This document shows, in pieces, positions 1 to 7,218 of a stretch of DNA of 52,116 nt. The DNA comes from Nodosilinea foveolarum (GTDB lineage Bacteria; Cyanobacteriota; Cyanobacteriia; Phormidesmidales; Phormidesmidaceae), in NCBI GenBank assembly GCA_003242035.1, contig QBMC01000010.1:1-52116 (forward strand), in the 5' to 3' direction. The translations under genes were made by a program, and so were the position numbers. Each line of letters begins with the position of its first letter. Position 1 is the stretch's first letter. Below the pieces are notes generated by a model. It searched no databases and was not told the DNA's origin. It saw nothing but the letters and a program-made list of their open reading frames with translations.

Positions 1-100
1 CGGACGCGATATTGGCTCATCGGTTTAGCTTTTTTGTTTGGTTACTTAAAACTTACCGTGCCTTATCCCATCCGTAACCCCTATTTGTGCAACAACGCCT

Positions 101-355
101 ATGAGAAGTACAAATTCAAACTATATAGAAAGCAAGATTATCTGGCATGATGCGAGCAAGATAGATCCTCAAAAACCTGGAATACTGCTCGGTATTTACT
201 ATGAAGAGAAGTATGATGAGCTTGCACCTCATCCTGTCGTATTCTCAAGAAACGGACACTGGAATTTTATGAGTGGAGAAACTGCTAGTCGCCCTGTTTT
301 TTGGGCGGAGTGTTCTATTCCTCGCGAAATCTACATTCAGTCTCCATGCAAGTAA
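101..355 (+). CDS. Small hypothetical protein, 84 aa
   Basis: I do not recognise this gene family. The product is a soluble 84-residue protein with no signal peptide or membrane segment. Its pattern of an N-terminal Trp (IIWHDASKI), a central hydrophobic strand (GILLGIYY), a lone W in the middle and a final W before a Pro (FWAECSIP) loosely resembles small DUF551-like phage or plasmid proteins, but that is only an impression. The start ATG has no strong Shine-Dalgarno sequence. A different frame is open from base 1 to 150 and overlaps this start, so one of the two readings is probably false. The gene is followed by nested inverted repeats and then a convergent pentapeptide-repeat gene. Confidence 0.4.
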   Translation: MRSTNSNYIESKIIWHDASKIDPQKPGILLGIYYEEKYDELAPHPVVFSRNGHWNFMSGETASRPVFWAECSIPREIYIQSPCK

Positions 356-376
356 AAAACATAATTGAACCTGACC

Positions 377-457
377 AAAGTGCAATTAGAGAACATAGAA
401 GTTGATAAAACCAGTAGACTGAGCCATTGTTGACAGCTCAGTCTACTAATGCACTTT
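377..457. repeat. Nested inverted repeats (stem-loop) between convergent genes
   Basis: An inner perfect 12-bp inverted repeat (413–424 with 436–447, AGTAGACTGAGC and its complement, 11-nt loop) sits inside an outer perfect 8-bp pair (377–384 AAAGTGCA with 450–457 TGCACTTT). There is no U-tract. The position between convergent genes fits a bidirectional transcription stop or a remnant of a small mobile repeat. Confidence 0.5.
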
Positions 458-580
458 AAGTGTTTCTGATCTAAAAAACGTTCTCTGTTCAATACTGAAA
501 TAAACAGCTTTTATTAGTCGGCCTGAAACGTTTATCCTTCAATAAGGTCGTTACTACTAAGTCTCAGATTGACTCTCTCC

Positions 581-1735
581 TCAGCTTATACCAAATTGAT
601 TTCTTAGAAAGTGGGGCAAATTTTTAGCTGTTTTTACATATTTAATGCCTGTCCAAACTGTTTCTTGGTTACTAAGAATATCTTCCAAGTTAGCGAATCT
701 AACTTTGACCCCACTCATATCAGCAAAATTTAGATTTGCCTTAGCAAGATTAGCTCGACTGAGATCAGAATAACTAAGAGTTGCACAAGTTAATCTCAAC
801 TTGTAGAGATTAGCATCACTTAAATTAGCGCGGCGGAGATAAGCGAGATGAAGATCGGCGTTGCTCAAATCAGCGTGACTAAAATCACTGAAAACAAGGT
901 CAGACTTACTAAGGTCAGCGCCTTTTAAGTTAGCCTTGTACAATTTAGCACGTCTCACATTAGCATGTCTGAGATTAGCTAAGCTCAGATTAGCCTCGCT
1001 CAAGTTGGCTTTATTCAGGTCAGCCCTGCTCAAGTCGGTACTCTCTAAGTTAGCATAGCTAAGATCAACACCCATCAGATCAACTCCGCAAAGGTTGGCT
1101 TTGCGGAGATCAGCCCCAGCTAGATGACAACCTACAGTATCCCTGAAAAGGTTAGGGCTAGCAGTTCGGCTATAGCTGATAATGCGTAGTAGTTTGTCGC
1201 AGTCAAAATCTTCCGTACTTGGATCGCCGCAAGGATTAAACCCTGAAAGAACGTCCTTGTCCTGAGATTCTTCTCTCTGGCTATAGAAATGCAATTTGAA
1301 TAGCAAGATTATTACGTTTAAGCCAGCATAGATATCAACTTGGATAAGTCCTATCTGAACGCCCACAGCCTTCATCTGCACAACTTTGTGTTTAGGCCAG
1401 TTTTCGCTGGAAGCATTTTCTATGTACAGACCCTCACACCAATTCAGATAAAAGTGATGTAGCCGTTGAAAGAGTCTTTCTTTTTTTTGATGCGTACTAT
1501 CGGATAGTAAGAAATCTTTCAAATGATTCAACGCTGTAGCTGTTAGCATACTATGACCTAATAAGTCATAGATTTGCTGCGCAACCTTAGAGTTACTGAC
1601 TCTTGGCTCTATCAGACTATCCAATTCTACCCAAGCATCAAATGCCTCCTTTATTTGTCTGGTAGATAAAGAATTCGCTAGTGGTACTACGTCATCCTTT
1701 GATTCTCTATTCACTTCATACAATTGCTTCGGCAT
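581..1735 (-). CDS. Pentapeptide-repeat protein with unknown N-terminal domain
   Basis: The C-terminal part is a run of A(D/N)LxxA pentapeptide repeats (for example GADLRKANL, SRADLNKANL, SEANLSLANL). The repeats cover about 155 residues and predict a right-handed quadrilateral beta-helix. Before the repeats lie about 200 residues, mostly helical and with a short hydrophobic stretch (LNVIILLFKL), that I do not recognise. Pentapeptide proteins are common in cyanobacteria and mostly of unknown role; a few mimic DNA and inhibit gyrase. I infer no specific function. I chose the ATG at 1735; a TTG at 1798 in the same frame would add 21 residues, and neither start has a clear Shine-Dalgarno sequence. 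The gene is transcribed toward the stem-loop at 377–457. Confidence 0.85.
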   Translation of the reverse strand: MPKQLYEVNRESKDDVVPLANSLSTRQIKEAFDAWVELDSLIEPRVSNSKVAQQIYDLLGHSMLTATALNHLKDFLLSDSTHQKKERLFQRLHHFYLNWCEGLYIENASSENWPKHKVVQMKAVGVQIGLIQVDIYAGLNVIILLFKLHFYSQREESQDKDVLSGFNPCGDPSTEDFDCDKLLRIISYSRTASPNLFRDTVGCHLAGADLRKANLCGVDLMGVDLSYANLESTDLSRADLNKANLSEANLSLANLRHANVRRAKLYKANLKGADLSKSDLVFSDFSHADLSNADLHLAYLRRANLSDANLYKLRLTCATLSYSDLSRANLAKANLNFADMSGVKVRFANLEDILSNQETVWTGIKYVKTAKNLPHFLRNQFGIS

Positions 1736-2097
1736 TTCACATATCACTTGAGTCAGGACTAATTTTGTCTGTCCGTCAGATACCTTACACGGGGACAAAA
1801 CTTACAACAATTATTCCCAACCTATACAAACAGCCTCAAAGCAAAAACCGCATTACACAAGTGTCAGACGCGACGTTTATTTCGAGGCTATAGTCTTCTA
1901 AGTTTGCTCTATGAGATTTCTCACGAATCTTCAAAAAGCATTTTTTTATGGATCAGATTCGTAGCATTCCTCCTACGGATTGCACTACTTTTACAGTATT
2001 CAAATAGTTTTCGAGAGATTGAACTCCTGCACAAGGTTTTGAGAAGTGTCTATGGCGGCCATAGAAACGACACAAGAGGGGCATTCATTCATCTATC

Positions 2098-2105
2098 CTT
2101 AACCT
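2098..2105 (+). promoter_or_regulatory. Candidate Pho box half-site
   Basis: The sequence is CTTAACCT, identical to the 8-bp unit described for PhoB/SphR-type Pho boxes in cyanobacteria. The 8-mer one 3-bp spacer upstream (2087–2094, ATTCATCT) matches at 5 of 8 positions; the next downstream unit does not match. It lies about 54 bp before the ATG of the PhoX-like phosphatase, a phosphate-starvation gene in other cyanobacteria. One exact 8-mer can occur by chance, so this remains a candidate. Confidence 0.4.
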
Positions 2106-2114
2106 GATTTCGGT

Positions 2115-2150
2115 ATATTTCCTGAGTAGAAACTATCTGCTAGGAAATAT
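2115..2150 (+). repeat. 9-bp inverted repeat overlapping the phoX ribosome site
   Basis: ATATTTCCT (2115–2123) is perfectly complementary to AGGAAATAT (2142–2150). The right arm contains the AGGA that is the best Shine-Dalgarno candidate for the ATG at 2159, so a hairpin in the mRNA leader would cover it. It could equally be a dyad operator. Confidence 0.45.
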
Positions 2151-2158
2151 CTACCCGT

Positions 2159-4381
2159 ATGAGCTTAAAGCGTCGGCATTTTTTACTCTTTTTAGGTGCG
2201 GCTACTGGCACCTCAGCGTTAGGGGCTTTAGGATGCACATCCGCATCTGGAATAGCAAGGACTGCCCCCGGAGCAGCAGGCAGCGCTGGCAAAACAGTGG
2301 CAATGCGGCCCGAACCTTTTAAGCCCTTAAAGAGTCCAATCCCTTACGACGCAATTTCAATCAGCGCCGATCAGCAGCCGCTAGAGTACAGCCAATACGC
2401 ATTGCAAGACGACATCGTTCTCCCCGATGGCTTTACCTACGACGTGATCGCATCCTGGGGAGATCCGGTTGGCGACTCTCGCTTTGGCTACAACAACGAC
2501 TATCTTTCATTCGTGCCCACTGGCCCAGATGAGGGCTACCTCACGATTAATTTTGAATACATCAGCAGCGAGACGTGGCAGCAAACCTATCAGGCCGTCA
2601 CCGGTAAGACTTTGCCATTTGAGGAAGTGGTCATGGCGCTAAAAGCGATAGAAGGCAAGGCCGTGAATGCCTTCGAGCTGCCAGAGGGCGATCCGTTGAA
2701 GGCGCAGATTCAGCAAATCTCGAAAGAGGCGCTGGTCGATCAGGGGTTGGGGGTCATTTCAGTGCGTCGAGAGGCCGATGGGAAATGGGTGCGGGTTGAG
2801 GGGAAGAGCGATCGCCGCATATCAGGCGCATCTGGACTAGACGACGGCAAATATCTAAAATCTACCGGCCCCGCCACTGAGATCTTCAACAAAACTAAGG
2901 TAAAAGGCTACACCGACGGATTAGGCGACAAAATTATTGGCACCTTTGGCAACTGCGCAGGCGGCACAACGCCCTGGGGAACCGCCTTGAGTGCAGAAGA
3001 AAACTTTCAGGATCAGGTGCCTGAAGGCGTCTTGAGCGATGGGTCTTCGCTAAATCCGGGTGAAGTGACCTTCGACTCAGAATTCGGTGGGCAGGGCAAT
3101 GTGTTTGGCTTGGCGGGTAACAAATACGGCTGGATTGTAGAAATCGACCCGAGCGATCCGACTGATAGTGGGACAAAGCATACCTGGATGGGTCGCTATC
3201 GGCATGAGGCGGTTGGGGTGCGAGCAGAAGCAGGGAAGAAACTGGCGTTTTATTCGGGGTGCGATCGCCGAGGCGGACATGTCTACAAATTTATCAGTAC
3301 CCAAACCGTCAGCGATCCCAAATCTAAAGCCAACTCCCAGCTACTTTCTGACGGGATGCTCTACGCCGCCAAATTCAACGGCGACGGCACCGGAGCCTGG
3401 ATACCGCTAGCTCCCAACACCGCCGTCAATCCAACCTTGCCAAGTCAGGTCATGGGCGGCATGGTGCCCTTACCTCAACGGCCCAATGGCAGCTTTGAAA
3501 AAGTGACCGACGACGCAGCCGCCCAGCAGCTCGCAGCAAAATTTGCCACCTTAGGCGATTTGTACGACGGCACGCCAGCAGAGAAACAGGGAGCCATCTT
3601 GGTAGACGCCCACTTCGCCGCAAACGCCGCTGGTGCAACCGCCACCGCTCGCCCAGAAGATACCGAAATTGCCTCAGACGGCACTCTCTTTATTGCCTTT
3701 ACCTCCGGCGTATCCGGCGGCGACGGTGGCCCCGACAAAGCCGTCTTTGTTGGCCCTAACGGTGAAGCAGAATACGAAGCAGGCTGGGTAATGAAAGTGA
3801 GCGAAGCCGAAAACGACCCGGCAGCGCTGACCTTTGCCTGGGACATGTTTGCCACAGGCGGCGAACCGGCAGACGGCGGCATGGGCTTTGCCAATCCCGA
3901 TAACTTAGCCTTCGATTCTCAGGGCGATCTGTGGGTGGTTACCGATATGTCTACCAGCACCCACAATATCGCCGTCCCCGCTCAGCGCAAAGACCCATCA
4001 GGAGAACCCATTGCCGGAAAAGGACTGCTCGGTCTGTATGGCAACAACTCTTTATGGAAAATTGCGATGAGTGGCGAAGCGGCAGGAGAGGCGAAGATGT
4101 TTGCCTATGGCCCGATGGAATGCGAGCTAACTGGCCCCGTCTTTACAGAAGATAGCTCCACTTTGTTTGTCGCCGCACAGCACCCAGGAGAAACCAACGG
4201 CATACGCACGGCGATGGCGACCGAAACCCGCGAGTTTGAGATGAAAACAACGGATGGCAAAACCTTTTTGCAAAAGCGCGAGGTGCCGGTCGGGTCTAAC
4301 TGGCCAGGAAAAGTGGAGAATTCACCGCCAAAGCCTTCTGTCGTCGCGATTCGCCGCATCGAACAGACGACGATTGTGTAG
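2159..4381 (+). CDS. phoX: PhoX-family (DUF839) phosphatase, Tat-exported
   Basis: The 740-residue protein has a twin-arginine signal (LKRRHFLLF) and a hydrophobic run ending at LGALGC, so it is exported folded and possibly lipid-anchored; the lipobox is weak. The rest is a DUF839/PhoX beta-propeller. Visible family motifs are NCAGGTTPWGT with nearby EENF (about residues 262–281), GCDRRGGHVYKF (about 369–380), RPEDTEIASDG and NPDNLAFD. PhoX enzymes are Fe/Ca-dependent phosphomonoesterases that release phosphate from organic esters outside the cytoplasm. The segment that is often TCEEN in relatives reads SAEEN here; I cannot say from sequence whether that position binds metal. Length is normal for the family. 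The upstream Pho-box-like site suggests phosphate control. A phytase-like or other DUF839 esterase role is possible. Confidence 0.85.
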   Translation: MSLKRRHFLLFLGAATGTSALGALGCTSASGIARTAPGAAGSAGKTVAMRPEPFKPLKSPIPYDAISISADQQPLEYSQYALQDDIVLPDGFTYDVIASWGDPVGDSRFGYNNDYLSFVPTGPDEGYLTINFEYISSETWQQTYQAVTGKTLPFEEVVMALKAIEGKAVNAFELPEGDPLKAQIQQISKEALVDQGLGVISVRREADGKWVRVEGKSDRRISGASGLDDGKYLKSTGPATEIFNKTKVKGYTDGLGDKIIGTFGNCAGGTTPWGTALSAEENFQDQVPEGVLSDGSSLNPGEVTFDSEFGGQGNVFGLAGNKYGWIVEIDPSDPTDSGTKHTWMGRYRHEAVGVRAEAGKKLAFYSGCDRRGGHVYKFISTQTVSDPKSKANSQLLSDGMLYAAKFNGDGTGAWIPLAPNTAVNPTLPSQVMGGMVPLPQRPNGSFEKVTDDAAAQQLAAKFATLGDLYDGTPAEKQGAILVDAHFAANAAGATATARPEDTEIASDGTLFIAFTSGVSGGDGGPDKAVFVGPNGEAEYEAGWVMKVSEAENDPAALTFAWDMFATGGEPADGGMGFANPDNLAFDSQGDLWVVTDMSTSTHNIAVPAQRKDPSGEPIAGKGLLGLYGNNSLWKIAMSGEAAGEAKMFAYGPMECELTGPVFTEDSSTLFVAAQHPGETNGIRTAMATETREFEMKTTDGKTFLQKREVPVGSNWPGKVENSPPKPSVVAIRRIEQTTIV

Positions 4382-4406
4382 GCTGGTGGTTGTTTACAGT
4401 CTTCCT

Positions 4407-5027
4407 ATGTCTCTATCTAAAATACTCTGGCAGACCAACCAGGATTTGGCCGTCGAATGCCTTCAGCACCCTTTTGTCCAACGTATTGGCGATGGGTCTT
4501 TGCCCAAAAGCATATTCGTCTACTACATAGAGCAAGACGTTTTTTTCTTAGAAGCGTTTGCCAAAGCCTACAGTATTGCAGCGGCCAAATCACCCGATTG
4601 GAAAAGCTTTCAGGTTTTTCACGATTTGGCAGGCGGCGTGTTGACGGAGCTAGAGTTGCATCACGAATATGCTAAATCTTGGGGAGTGGATATTAGCGCG
4701 ATCGCCCCCAAACCCGCCACTCGCCAATACACAGACTTTCTACTTTCTACAGCCTGGAGCCAACCAGTAGGAATTACAGCGGTTGCGATGTCTCCTTGTA
4801 TGAGACTTTACGCCTACTTAGGCCAACAGCTAGCTGCCAATGGCATTCCTTCTCACAGCTACGAAAACTGGATTGAAACCTACAGCAGCGACGAGTTTGA
4901 GCCACTTGCAAAACAGTTAGAAGCGTTAGTAGACGGGCATTCCTCCGACACGCCGCTAGTTCGTTCCACCTACCGCTACGCGATGACCTGCGAGCGAGAC
5001 TTTTTTCAAGCGGCTATGGATTCGTAG
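4407..5027 (+). CDS. tenA: TenA/thiaminase II family protein
   Basis: The 206-residue all-helical protein matches TenA, which hydrolyses aminomethyl-pyrimidine products of thiamine breakdown so the pyrimidine can be reused for thiamine synthesis. Key residues are present: Asp44 in EQDVFFLEAF, Cys131 in MSPCMRLYAY (the nucleophile position) and Glu196 near the C terminus (TCERDFF). I start at the ATG at 4407 because the family begins with this short helix; an in-frame upstream ATG would lie inside the phoX coding sequence. It follows phoX by 25 bp on the same strand and may be co-transcribed. No TPP riboswitch is visible before it. A heme-oxygenase-like TenA variant with another substrate is the alternative. 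Confidence 0.88.
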   Translation: MSLSKILWQTNQDLAVECLQHPFVQRIGDGSLPKSIFVYYIEQDVFFLEAFAKAYSIAAAKSPDWKSFQVFHDLAGGVLTELELHHEYAKSWGVDISAIAPKPATRQYTDFLLSTAWSQPVGITAVAMSPCMRLYAYLGQQLAANGIPSHSYENWIETYSSDEFEPLAKQLEALVDGHSSDTPLVRSTYRYAMTCERDFFQAAMDS

Positions 5028-5045
5028 CAACACACGCCAAACGAA

Positions 5046-5083
5046 AACCCTGGCAAGGAATTAATCTATCCTCGCCAGAGTTT
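5046..5083. terminator. Possible bidirectional terminator, tenA / small protein
   Basis: CTGGC (5050–5054) pairs with GCCAG (5074–5078) and AGGA (5056–5059) with TCCT (5069–5072), separated by one A/C mismatch, with a 9-nt loop. There are short A and T tracts on either side. It lies between convergent genes. Confidence 0.5.
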
Positions 5084-5116
5084 CCTAATGCTTTAGAACG
5101 TTACGCAATCAAAGAA

Positions 5117-5407
5117 TTACTTTTCTTCTACGTACATTTCAGGCTCAATGGCAAAATTATTCAAGCGGCCAGAATCGTCTACAACGTAGCCATCAGTAGT
5201 GCTCATATCGGAGTCAAATTCACTCTCTTCAGCCGATTTGATATCACTTTTAGCCTGCTCAGGATCTCCACCCGCCATCTCTTTGGTTCCCGGTGGCTGA
5301 ACGGCTTTTCCGACAGATTGTGCAACCTGCACGGCCTGCTGATTGCCCGCAGCGCCTTTACCAGGTTCGGCACCCAGTTTAATATCGTCGTTTTGATTCT
5401 CAGCCAT
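5117..5407 (-). CDS. Small acidic, disordered protein, 96 aa
   Basis: The product is hydrophilic, rich in Gly, Gln, Asp, Glu and Ser, with no predicted fold, signal or membrane segment. Its C terminus (YVVDDSGRLNNFAIEPEMYVEEK region) is more ordered in composition, and I infer that this end carries the conserved part. I do not recognise the family; short proteins of this kind are common, uncharacterised cyanobacterial genes. The ATG at 5407 is preceded on its strand by AGGAGTTGCC, a good ribosome site, which supports translation. It is transcribed toward tenA. Confidence 0.65.
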   Translation of the reverse strand: MAENQNDDIKLGAEPGKGAAGNQQAVQVAQSVGKAVQPPGTKEMAGGDPEQAKSDIKSAEESEFDSDMSTTDGYVVDDSGRLNNFAIEPEMYVEEK

Positions 5408-5544
5408 AGGGCAACTCCTAAAGTTTTTATCTAATCCACCTCCCAGTCTAATTTTTTAGGTGAATTGCCTCTTCTTTCGGCAGATATGTTTTATCTCTAC
5501 CGATAGTGCGAGATTGCAGGGGACTGAGATTTTAGGATGCGCCT

Positions 5545-6144
5545 TCAGTTGAGCGCTTTAGAACCTACAAATTCGTAGCTTTCTTTAACCGTCCAAAGGT
5601 TACCGCTGTAGACTAATAGGCTCAGATGGCTGGCTGTAAAATCGGCATGGAATTCTTGGCGCTGGAACTCGGCCCAGGCTTTGCGAAACATATTTGGCTT
5701 GAGATCGCGAAAGGCTACGGTGAGATGAGGGACGTAGGCTCGCTTGCGTTCTTGCCGACTGACCAGCGCAATGTCTGTTTCCAGATGAGTTATTAGCTTT
5801 GGATGAAGGGTCATTAGACTAGTGCTTTTGACCACATCAATATAGATAACGTGAGGCGAAAATGCGTTAAAGCCATCAAGCGAGACGGGGACGGGCATTT
5901 GAGTGTAGGCAAATTTGCTCAGCGAATCTTGTAGGCGGTCGATGGCGGAGACGGGCCATTCGAAGGGGGCGTGTAGCGTGATGTGGGGCGGGGAGCGGAA
6001 GGCGGCTTTTGAATCGAAGCGATCGCGCATCACCCCCTTCACCTCATTCACTTTTCCTTGCACATCAGACGGCGGCAGCAGCGCCACAAAGAACCGCCGT
6101 TTTGCAGATTTTTCGTTAAGTTCCACAGATTTTGGATTGTCCAT
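5545..6144 (-). CDS. 2'-5' RNA ligase / 2H phosphoesterase family protein
   Basis: The 199-residue protein has the two HxT/S motifs of the 2H phosphoesterase superfamily: HITL (in PPHITLHAPF) in the N-terminal half and HLTV (in VPHLTVAFRDL) in the C-terminal half, about 105 residues apart, as in LigT/ThpR. Such enzymes open 2',3'-cyclic phosphates or hydrolyse cyclic phosphodiesters in RNA or nucleotides. The start MDNPKSVELNEK is chosen because the next residues (RRFFVALLPP) form the expected first strand. It is divergent from the yciI-like gene. The real substrate cannot be told from sequence. Confidence 0.87.
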   Translation of the reverse strand: MDNPKSVELNEKSAKRRFFVALLPPSDVQGKVNEVKGVMRDRFDSKAAFRSPPHITLHAPFEWPVSAIDRLQDSLSKFAYTQMPVPVSLDGFNAFSPHVIYIDVVKSTSLMTLHPKLITHLETDIALVSRQERKRAYVPHLTVAFRDLKPNMFRKAWAEFQRQEFHADFTASHLSLLVYSGNLWTVKESYEFVGSKALN

Positions 6145-6306
6145 AGAATAATCTGGTAAGAGTTTCGCAGAGATTACAAGATAAAACTGCTCAGTAGAAA
6201 CTGTCCAAAAAAATGACTAGCAGAAATCGTTTGATAGCTAGACTAACAAAGCTACGAATGAGTGGGAAAAAGTGAACAGATATTGAACTAAGCAAAGCGC
6301 AACAAT

Positions 6307-6588
6307 ATGACCAAATGGTTTGTCAAAATTGAAAGAGGAATTGTAGATAAACCCAAATTTGATCAATTTGTAGCTGCTCATGTTGACTACGTTAACAGTT
6401 TGATTGAAAACGGACACCGCGCTCGCAGCGGATACTGGCAAGCGCGCGGTGGCGGAATGCTGATTTTTCAGGCCGACTCTATGACAGCGGCAAAATCCAT
6501 CATTGAGGCAGATCCCCTGATCGCGAATAACTGCGTAGAATACGAGCTACACGAATGGTGCATTGTTGCCGAATCGCCCGATTTTTAG
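6307..6588 (+). CDS. YciI-like protein
   Basis: A 93-residue protein with the small ferredoxin-like alpha/beta YCII fold: strand TKWFVKIERG, helix KFDQFVAAHVDYVNSLIENG, strand GGGMLIFQA, helix MTAAKSIIEADPL and a final strand YELHEWCIV. The His in the first helix (AAHVDYV) and the following acidic position fit the putative active site of this family. The molecular role is unknown; some relatives act in dehalogenation or catabolic pathways. It lies 41 bp before smpB on the same strand and may share a transcript with it. Confidence 0.8.
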   Translation: MTKWFVKIERGIVDKPKFDQFVAAHVDYVNSLIENGHRARSGYWQARGGGMLIFQADSMTAAKSIIEADPLIANNCVEYELHEWCIVAESPDF

Positions 6589-6629
6589 ACTTTCAGCTCT
6601 ATCGAAGATCATTTAACGCTTAATTCATC

Positions 6630-7115
6630 ATGGCAACCAAATCTAAAACTAGCGGCAGTGGCATGAAAATTGCCGCCGACAACCGTAAAGCCCGCTTTGA
6701 GTACGAAATTTTAGACACCTACGAAGCCGGAATTGCGCTCACCGGCACAGAGGTAAAGTCTATTCGCGAAGGCAAGCTAAACTTGGGTGATGGCTTTGCC
6801 AACGTGAGAGATGGCGAAGTTTGGCTGCACAATGTGCATATTTCGCCGCATAGTATGACGAATTTGGCCTATAACCACGAACCGCGCCGCACTCGTAAGC
6901 TGCTGCTGCACAAGCAAGAAATTCGCAGGCTGATTGGTCAGGTAGAGCAAAAAGGACTAACGTTGATACCGCTGAAGATGTACTTCAAGAACGGTCGCGT
7001 TAAGGTCGTTATTGCGCTGGGCAAGGGTAAAAAGCTGCATGACAAGCGCGAGAGCCTGAAGAAAAAGCAGGACAATCGAGATATGGATCGAGTCAAGAAG
7101 GCTAGCTATCAGTAA
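6630..7115 (+). CDS. smpB: SsrA-binding protein SmpB
   Basis: The 161-residue protein has the SmpB OB-fold core with the hallmark ADNRKARFEYEI, GTEVKSIREGK and NVHISPH segments and the basic C-terminal tail (KKKQDNRDMDRVKKASYQ) that enters the ribosomal A site. SmpB brings tmRNA to stalled ribosomes for trans-translation. The first 15 residues (a Lys/Ser-rich leader) are longer than in Escherichia coli SmpB. No ssrA gene was seen nearby. The gene ends nine bases before a long hairpin at 7125–7195 that could terminate it. Confidence 0.97.
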   Translation: MATKSKTSGSGMKIAADNRKARFEYEILDTYEAGIALTGTEVKSIREGKLNLGDGFANVRDGEVWLHNVHISPHSMTNLAYNHEPRRTRKLLLHKQEIRRLIGQVEQKGLTLIPLKMYFKNGRVKVVIALGKGKKLHDKRESLKKKQDNRDMDRVKKASYQ

Positions 7116-7124
7116 GCCCGCCTC

Positions 7125-7195
7125 TTGTAGGATAGTCATTTTGCCTGTCAAATCCGGGTTGCAAAAACTGGACAGCCAAGATGACTATCCTACAA
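7125..7195. repeat. Long imperfect inverted repeat between smpB and ATP-grasp gene
   Basis: A perfect 15-bp outer stem (TTGTAGGATAGTCAT, 7125–7139, with its complement at 7181–7195) continues inward through four more pairs, one of them G-T, one mismatch, and five more pairs (CTGTC/GACAG), leaving a loop of about 21 nt. It lies between two convergent genes. It may be a bidirectional terminator or a MITE-like element. No clear U-tract follows it. Confidence 0.6.
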
Positions 7196-7218
7196 AAGGT
7201 TCATAGCACAGTGAAAAA

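Larger units (their letters stand above)
1799..2158. other. Intergenic region upstream of phoX-like gene
   Basis: About 360 bp without a convincing gene. Short open frames here have AT-rich, non-cyanobacterial-looking translations. Its last 60 bp hold an exact Pho-box half-site (2098–2105) and a 9-bp inverted repeat (2115–2150), both immediately before the PhoX start. Confidence 0.5.

Noticed and set aside
1-150. Open plus-strand frame (49 codons) from the window edge, with a hydrophobic start
   Set aside because: It could be the end of an upstream gene, but the 5' part is outside the window and it overlaps the 84-aa gene; no family was recognised.
1681-2107. Two plus-strand open frames (70 and 67 aa) in and after the pentapeptide gene's 5' part
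   Set aside because: One is the shadow of the pentapeptide gene; the other has AT-rich, unlikely composition and no ribosome site.
3475-3894. 139-aa minus-strand frame within phoX
   Set aside because: Ala/Pro/Ser-rich antisense shadow of a GC-rich coding region; the plus strand has clear PhoX motifs.
4382-4406. TPP riboswitch before tenA
   Set aside because: Only 25 bases separate phoX and tenA and no conserved CTGAGA-type core is present.
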